Below are positions 58,383 through 64,000 of a DNA stretch of 64,000 nt, in pieces (the stretch's first letter is position 1; the number at the start of each line of letters is the position of its first letter). The notes below the pieces were generated by a model. It made no database searches and had not been told where the DNA came from. It saw nothing but the letters and a program-made list of their open reading frames with translations. Made by a program: the position numbers and the translations under genes. The stretch is taken from the NCBI GenBank assembly GCA_947650285.1, contig CANTFL010000528.1:62001-126000 (forward strand). The letters are read 5' to 3'. The stretch comes from Hyaloperonospora brassicae. Its lineage: Eukaryota; Oomycota; Peronosporomycetes; Peronosporales; Peronosporaceae.

Positions 58383-61300
58383 GAAAACCTTAAAAAATTA
58401 TGCAACAATATATGGGGTTTGTAGGACCTAGTCTTCACTTCAATATTTGTCATTTCAAAAGTAGCGTATAAGTAAACACGATCTTTAGAAACAATCTTCC
58501 CGAATCTCGCCAGATACTTAACGAGACGGTGAAGTCATAAGTTTTCTCGGATGCTTTATAATTTTTTGGCCGACTTTGTTGCTCTTTAAATCACCAACGA
58601 AGATGCCGAGGTCAGCATCCAGTCCCGGACGCTCTTGTGGACCAATCGGGAGCGTGTCCCTGCTGACTGTAAACCAGTCACGATGAAAGAAGAGGCGTCT
58701 GACGGTACAGCTTTAAACGAGGCAAGAAAATGCTGTTTGCTTGGTAAGTCTTGCGATGATATTGTAAAGATTTGTCCAACCTACACAATGTACCAGGAAA
58801 TATCGAGTGTTGGGAAATATCCCGTAAAAATGAGTCGTCTTGCGTTTGAAGGGATGCTGGAGAAGATCACCGTTAGATACATTAATTGACACTATAGATA
58901 GAGATACTTATTAATCAAAGCCATTCAATTGTAGTAGATGTGAGTGATGCACTTATCCAAAGGCTGCAGGCACTGTAACTTGGTGCATTCCGCATAGTGT
59001 ACGAACTACTCTATGTTAATATTTATTCAAGATACGTCTGATGCTGAAAACTATGTAGGAGCTCTTCGTCATCAAACCGCGAAATACTCACTTTATCGCT
59101 TCGACATTCCCAACGATTTGATTTCAGCACTTAAGTACGAGCAACTTGGCCAATTGTAATACTGATCTATTCGTCTACCACGGTGTCGCGGGTTGTCGCT
59201 ACAGTTGCTCTGCTAATCACAAAGAGGACCGTAGGCTTAAAATATATGACGGACTTCAAGTGTATGGTCTGATCTCCTCGGCAGTTCTGCTTATATTCCG
59301 TGTAATACAAGTTTATAATAATAAAACAATTATCTAACGCAAACTAACTGGTCATTTTTCTCGACGTTTTTTATATCTCGAAGCCAGAAAAGGTGAAGAA
59401 AAGCAGTTTTCGCTTAATCTGATCAAGTTTTGCGCATTTTGCTCATTCTTTTGTAGCGTCTTGTGGAGACACCAAAGAAAAATTGCATGATTTTGCCACC
59501 AATTCAACCCTCATTATTATCATGGGCGCTTAAAACACCTTTTATTGTTTTGTTCTCGATCATCTACAGTGTATGAGTAGGTTTTTGGCTTGTCTAATTA
59601 TCGTGATAAATGATATCATGCTTCCACATCTAGCTTAAGTCTCACGTAGCCAGTATAAGAGAGGGCAGGCCACCTTGCCAATGCTGCTATAACTGTACTT
59701 ACTTTTGCTCTGTAGGTATAGCCTGCACATTTAGTCTTATAATGACATGTCACTCTCTTCTTCGGAGCGGGCCAACACATCCCTTCCCGGTTGTGGAATA
59801 GTTCTATGAGACGGGCGGTGCGCATCAGCTGCTCTAGTTAATACCAGACCAGAAAGACATATTATCTATTGTTTGGGAGAAGAGGGGGTTAAGCTTCTTA
59901 GAAATGCCTTCCTAGCTGAAAACGGGGTTCCCGGGGCGGTACCAATGCATCTAGTGTGCTGCAAACATTTTTAGAGAACCTTCGGTTAATATAATAATTG
60001 ATCTAATCCACGCAACTTACTAGGCACGAGCGGTGCTCATCAATTGCACCCTGGAAATTCCAATCTATCTTTCTTTTGCTAAGCTGAGCCTAAATTAACA
60101 TCGTGCCATCTGATAATCAACGTAATAAGGACTTTATATTCTCATATAAAACATACTAAGTGATAAAGTGCTTCATGAAAGTGCCTGTCTTTTATGACAT
60201 ACGTTCCACCATCGAACATCTTGTAAATCTGTTACAAATTTCTGAATTTGCTTGAGCAAATACAACATACAAGATAACACTAGGCATAGCCAGGGTATCG
60301 TAGTCGATAATACTGATCGCACGTGGTGCGCCTCGCGCTGTTGCCATTTGCATATACGCGCACTCCTTATGGGTTATTATATTTATTGACATGTATTCCC
60401 GACTGCATCTCGAATAGCAACAGTGCCGCCGCACATTGCACATGTAGATTCGCGATTATAACATTGTATACTTCAATCCTGTTGCTGTAAAAGAAGCATA
60501 TAAATTTTAAAAAAACCCTTTCCCGTTTTATGAATTTGATTGCAACAACTTTGTGCTGAATTATTGTAGGGCATATAGGATCTTGAATGGAGAGTTAGTT
60601 GCTGCTTTTATTTCTTCACGACAAAATGGGTGATCGCCTTCTATGACATTGGTTTACATATCACGTCAGTGTGATTTTGGCTTAAGTAGACATTATACCG
60701 GCTGTGTATTATTATTAAATGTATAGTTAGTTGGTTTTAGGTTTTTTCGAGAATAAGAACGGTCCACTTAATGCGGCATATTTAGAGTTAGTAACAGGAT
60801 TTTCAGCTACTGTGGGATTCGTAATGAGATTGTCACTTTTATATACTTTGGACACATCATAGGGATTAATCAGGGTGTCAAAAAAGTACAGAGTGTTTAC
60901 TGCGCCACTAACAGGGATTTACCAATATATTATTGGATGTATATGGCGTAATATGGTTTGGCCGAGAAAAAGAGATGATAAGATTATAAATAATATAAAT
61001 ACAAATATATATTTATCATTGCTGACATGTAAACGCGTACTACTTTTAGAGGTTTCAATTGCCGCAGCTGCAAGCAATTTTAAGCTATTGATAGATGCCA
61101 TTGCGGAATGGGGATTTACTAAATATGTCATGATAATTGAAGCTGGCTTACGCTGACAACAGTTTAAGCAGATGTCACGTTAATTATACGTTACTCTTTT
61201 TGTAGTAGGACAAAATGATCGTTCGGTAATGCGTCGGTCAAGGTATGTTTAGTGTGCAATTAACATAAATAATCCTAATATCACTGATCAAACCTTACTT

Positions 61301-64000
61301 AACTATATCGTATTTCTGACGAAAATTGTGGATTTTTGCTGGCCAAATATTGCGCGCATACATTGCTACGTAAGCACTCGTTCAGATGACGTAATGGTCG
61401 ATGCTTATAAAAGCTATTGTAGTACATTTGTAAATTAATGCTCATATCACGCAAGGATAATATCCGTTACGTCACTCCTTACCTAAATAGCCACAGTCGT
61501 GTCAATGACAGATAAGGTGAGCTCCTTTTAATCGCTCATATGACAAATTTAGTTTGCAAAAGCAAATTTACACGTTCCAGCAATTTTAATCGCACAATTA
61601 CCACGTTTATGAGATTTTTAATAAGAATCAAGAGACCAATGGCGCACGACATTTTGCAGCAGCCAGCTAGCCCCGTGATTAACGTAAACCGCCGAAAAGC
61701 CTTCCGCGCAGGAGCTTTAAACTTGCAGGGTACATTGATGTAGTATTCTGTGCTTAAGTGCCGCATTAAGAAGATGGTAGAATTATTTAATAAAATTTGA
61801 TAATATACTTGGATAGTGCAATAGATTGAGATTGAGCGTATTGCCGATCCGGTGTCTCCCAACTTTATCCGTACTGATTATATGAAATTAGAGTGCTTTG
61901 ATATATATGCATTTTGATAATTCAGGCATTTCTTGAGCTAGCAATGTCCTTTGTACTTCTTGATGGACGGTATGACTCTTCATAGTGATAACCATCGTGA
62001 AACTTTTGATGACGTCAAAACGTGTCATTTTGAGCCATCCACGACTATTTAATGTTGACGTCGAGTCAATTCAGTGAGCTTGACTGACTATTCTTAAAGA
62101 CCGTGATGTCAATATTATTGGTGTCGCCAATCAGATCAATGATACCTTAACATGCTGCGTTTTATGACGCATTCCAATGGTTTTTACCAAAACGAAGGAC
62201 CGTGATAAATTGTAAGGAACAGTAATATCTTGGGGCCGAAAAATTGCATCGAAGCATCAATATTTAATTACGTTTACATCAATCGCATGTATTCACCGAG
62301 TAGAAATGTAACGTTTAATTTTTGTACAAACGTCTACGGTGCAATGAATATATCAAATGGTAAATGACTGACATAAAACTGCAAAAGGTTTGTAATAAAT
62401 GACATACATCTTTTTAACCTGTTGAAAGGACAAGGTGCTTGCGCACGCATAGGGCCCTTACTGCTGCTGGAAACAAACTACACCATTCTTCTAGTGATTG
62501 TAATTCCATGTCACTCGACTATTTTTGTTATTACGTATGATCTAACAACTACTTGAGTCGTATTGTAAGTCTCCATATCTCTGTCAGGCGTTCACTGTCG
62601 GCTAAGATCTTTTTGGACCTTCGCAAAGGGATAGACGTTGCCCATCATTTTCCCAGGTCAGGTTTGGTGTCTATTGATTAAAGTACTCTCGTTTAATTCG
62701 GTGTTTATTATCATACTGCAAGATTAAATTCCGTGTTTATAATAGATAGCTCGATATCAAACCTAAAGATGTTATCTGAGAGCAGTGAAGTTTTCGAAGA
62801 TCATGGTGACAGTTTGCCTTACTGTGGGAGGCATTACTTTTGTAAAACCCCCAAGTGATTTCGTACACAACAACCCGCCGTTTACAGTTCGGGTGGTGTT
62901 CATGATGTAATATCAACTAGGCTTCACTGACCTTTCGTCTTACCTCGATCAATGTATTCCATTTTAAAAAAACTAAGCGATGGTCATGCTCCCGTGAATA
63001 GGCGTCAAACACAACTATTTTAAACTGAACAGGTGTATATTTGTTATCTATCAATCGACTGACTCAATAGGCGGGTAAATAAAATAGTCAAATAGTGGGA
63101 GCAAAGTCTCTACGTGACGAAGTGCTTTGCGACAAACTAAAACATGTATAAATGACGAAACCTATCATGCGTCATAATTGCATTTTATCTCTTAGTTACA
63201 AAAATAATCTGGGCTTTTCAATCGCAACGGGACATGCATGATTAGAAACGACAAAATTATGTCAGTAAGAAAAGATAATCATTGCAGTAGAGATTCCTGG
63301 TATACAATCCAGTGTAGCGACTTGTTTATGCATGCGAGACCTGGACAAAGCAGCACTTTAAATTGTCTACCATACTTGTACGGCAATGTATGATGCCGGC
63401 GTCTGTCAAATTGCATTATGCAATCTTTTATGCATACAACCAAAAAAAATCATTATTATGAATAAAAAACAAATGCTTTTTTAATATATTTGCATTCCAC
63501 TTTTGCTTATCGTAGCCTCTTTAATGTAACTTGCACGAAACAGGCGACTCCTTTTAAGTATTAATTAATTAAAAGTAACCGAGCCGCTAGCTGAAGTGCT
63601 CTTCGAGAGCGTTGCAGCAGTATAAAGTTAGTTTAAGAGCAAAAGCGTCATCAGAATCATATTGAATACGGAATTCGTCTGTCTTGAATCCGTTTTTTAC
63701 CTTTTCTACACAAGACCATCACGAGCCTTTGTTATGCTCATTTAAAAACAGGAATACTTTTTAAGCGTAAGATGTCCATGTAACACAAGATACGCGTTTT
63801 TAATGCGCGAAAATACGTTAAACGTTTAATCCCAATGACCAAGTTAATTTTTTACATAAGTGAAAGTATCTTTTCTTTTGTAATGCCGATTTTCGCATTT
63901 GGTCGGATCTCCCGTTTCTGAGTAAAGAAGAGAGATATTATAGGGCCTTTATAAATTCGAAAAACGGAGCGCTAAACCTAACCATGAACAGAAGGTTTTA
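58383..64000. other. AT-rich stretch without recognisable genes
   Basis: Frames are at most about 108 codons (61862-61536, minus) and none has a recognisable domain. No repeats longer than short AT tracts, and no RNA gene or LTR, were noticed. Confidence 0.5.

Noticed and set aside
50842..58387. TSD for Gypsy element D
   Set aside because: Flanking pentamers tgctc and gaaaa do not match, and shifting the boundary by a few bases does not help.

Overview
The window looks like an oomycete nuclear chromosome segment, most likely from the Peronosporales (Phytophthora or downy mildew). Three things point there: a short secreted protein with a signal peptide and an exact DEER motif, several Ty3/Gypsy chromodomain-type retrotransposons, and intron-poor gene islands in AT-rich, transposon-filled DNA. 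The species cannot be named from sequence alone.

Left end (1-5995): a decayed MutL/MLH3-like coding remnant and a Cdc25-type phosphatase gene, both on the minus strand. They are followed by non-coding DNA holding an LTR fragment and a clean solo LTR with a 5-bp target-site duplication (TSD). From 5996 to 11064 lies copy 1 of a roughly 5-kb duplicated unit. It carries a 63-bp-type minisatellite and ends in a truncated terminal-inverted-repeat (TIR) DNA transposon, T1. Gypsy element A (11065-19473) abuts it. A tRNA-derived SINE sits inside A's left LTR, flanked by a 14-bp TSD.

Middle (19474-44297): a repeat-bearing candidate effector gene (20500-20997) is the clearest host gene here. Next is a three-layer nest: TIR transposon T2 (22094-31011) holds an A-family solo LTR (22542-30438), which holds complete Gypsy element B (22859-30356). 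Both LTR insertions have identifiable TSDs, and an intact copy of the transposon (T3) gives the empty site. Copy 2 of the duplicated unit (31057-43860) follows. It is split by nearly complete Gypsy element C (32282-39874; LTRs about 99% identical, TSD tttat) and ends in complete TIR element T3 (43333-44297).

Right end (44306-64000): AT-rich DNA without recognisable genes, containing a heavily decayed relative of C (element D, 50847-58382).

The most unusual feature is shared by all four Gypsy elements. Between the pol 3' end and the downstream LTR, each has coding capacity on the strand opposite to gag-pol. In C this is a 409-codon frame with an optimal ATG context and only one internal stop. 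C and D stop at different codons, and in a 57-codon aligned stretch the differences fall preferentially on third positions. This suggests a real antisense accessory gene whose end overlaps the chromodomain end of pol. No RNA genes or CRISPR arrays were seen.
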